Below are positions 6,097-6,098 of a DNA stretch of 6,098 bases, piece by piece. The translations under genes and the position numbers were made by a program. Every line of letters starts with the position of its first letter. The first letter of the stretch is position 1. This stretch comes from Myxococcales bacterium (lineage in GTDB: Bacteria; Myxococcota_C; UBA6777): positions 2,480 to 8,577 of the forward strand of contig JALTMC010000010.1 of NCBI GenBank assembly GCA_027005175.1, given 5' to 3'. The notes beneath the pieces are model-generated. The model was not told the origin of the DNA, made no database searches, and saw only the letters and a program-made list of their open reading frames with translations.

Positions 6097-6098
6097 GT
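6094..6098 (+). CDS. Start of an ORF leaving the window; predicted IscB/IsrB-like nuclease
   Basis: Only ATG and the next two bases (GT) are visible. A second codon beginning GT encodes Val, and Met-Val is a common opening of IscB/IsrB proteins as I remember them. The start is supported by the strong Shine-Dalgarno. Product identity is inferred wholly from the upstream RNA; the visible bases cannot prove it, nor tell IscB (RuvC plus HNH) from IsrB (RuvC only, nickase) or a decayed copy. Confidence 0.45.

Noticed and set aside
5870-6098. A structured RNA on the minus strand instead of the plus strand
   Set aside because: The minus strand has a GAAA tetraloop at 6010-6013 and a G-U pair replacing an A-C mismatch at 5951/5962, which mildly favours it. 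However, the plus strand gains G-U pairs at both ends of the 13-bp helix, leads into a strong ribosome-binding site and ATG, and fits the recalled omega RNA order. Not fully excluded.

Overview
The window comes from a bacterium of middling G+C content, judged by eye. The gene set (a hybrid c-di-GMP response regulator, a soluble histidine kinase, a bacterial-type leucyl-tRNA synthetase) and Shine-Dalgarno-led starts suggest a Gram-negative lineage, but nothing here fixes the phylum.

Left part (1-2133, minus strand): a two-gene signalling unit. A response regulator with REC, GGDEF and EAL domains (409-2133, GTG start) is followed after 65 bp by the 5' part of a cytoplasmic histidine kinase (1-343), which runs off the window. 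Together they look like a phosphorelay that sets cyclic di-GMP levels. The 255-bp gap upstream of the regulator (2134-2388) holds a perfect 34-bp tandem repeat (2.7 copies, plus a decayed fourth copy) and two small hairpins behind leuS.

Middle (2389-5055, minus strand): leuS, complete and normal. It is separated by a 196-bp divergent promoter region from a plus-strand gene for an unrecognised 202-residue protein (5252-5860).

Right end (5861-6098, plus strand): the most interesting part. After the unknown gene stops there are about 235 bp that encode no convincing protein but are dense in nested inverted repeats. They end in a very strong ribosome-binding site and an ATG-GT start five bases before the window ends. 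The order of elements is a short perfect hairpin, one strand of a long helix, inner hairpins including a GCTAAAGC apex, a GGTTGAGCCG segment, the closing strand, a GGAAC-C-TGCGTAGA segment, then Shine-Dalgarno and ATG. This matches what I remember of the HEARO RNA, now called omega RNA: the guide RNA encoded directly upstream of IscB/IsrB nucleases of OMEGA systems. I therefore propose an OMEGA locus whose RNA is inside the window and whose nuclease ORF begins at 6094 and lies outside. On that reading the guide would be the roughly 16-20 nt just before 5917. The nuclease itself cannot be seen, so the assignment rests on RNA architecture and recalled motifs.
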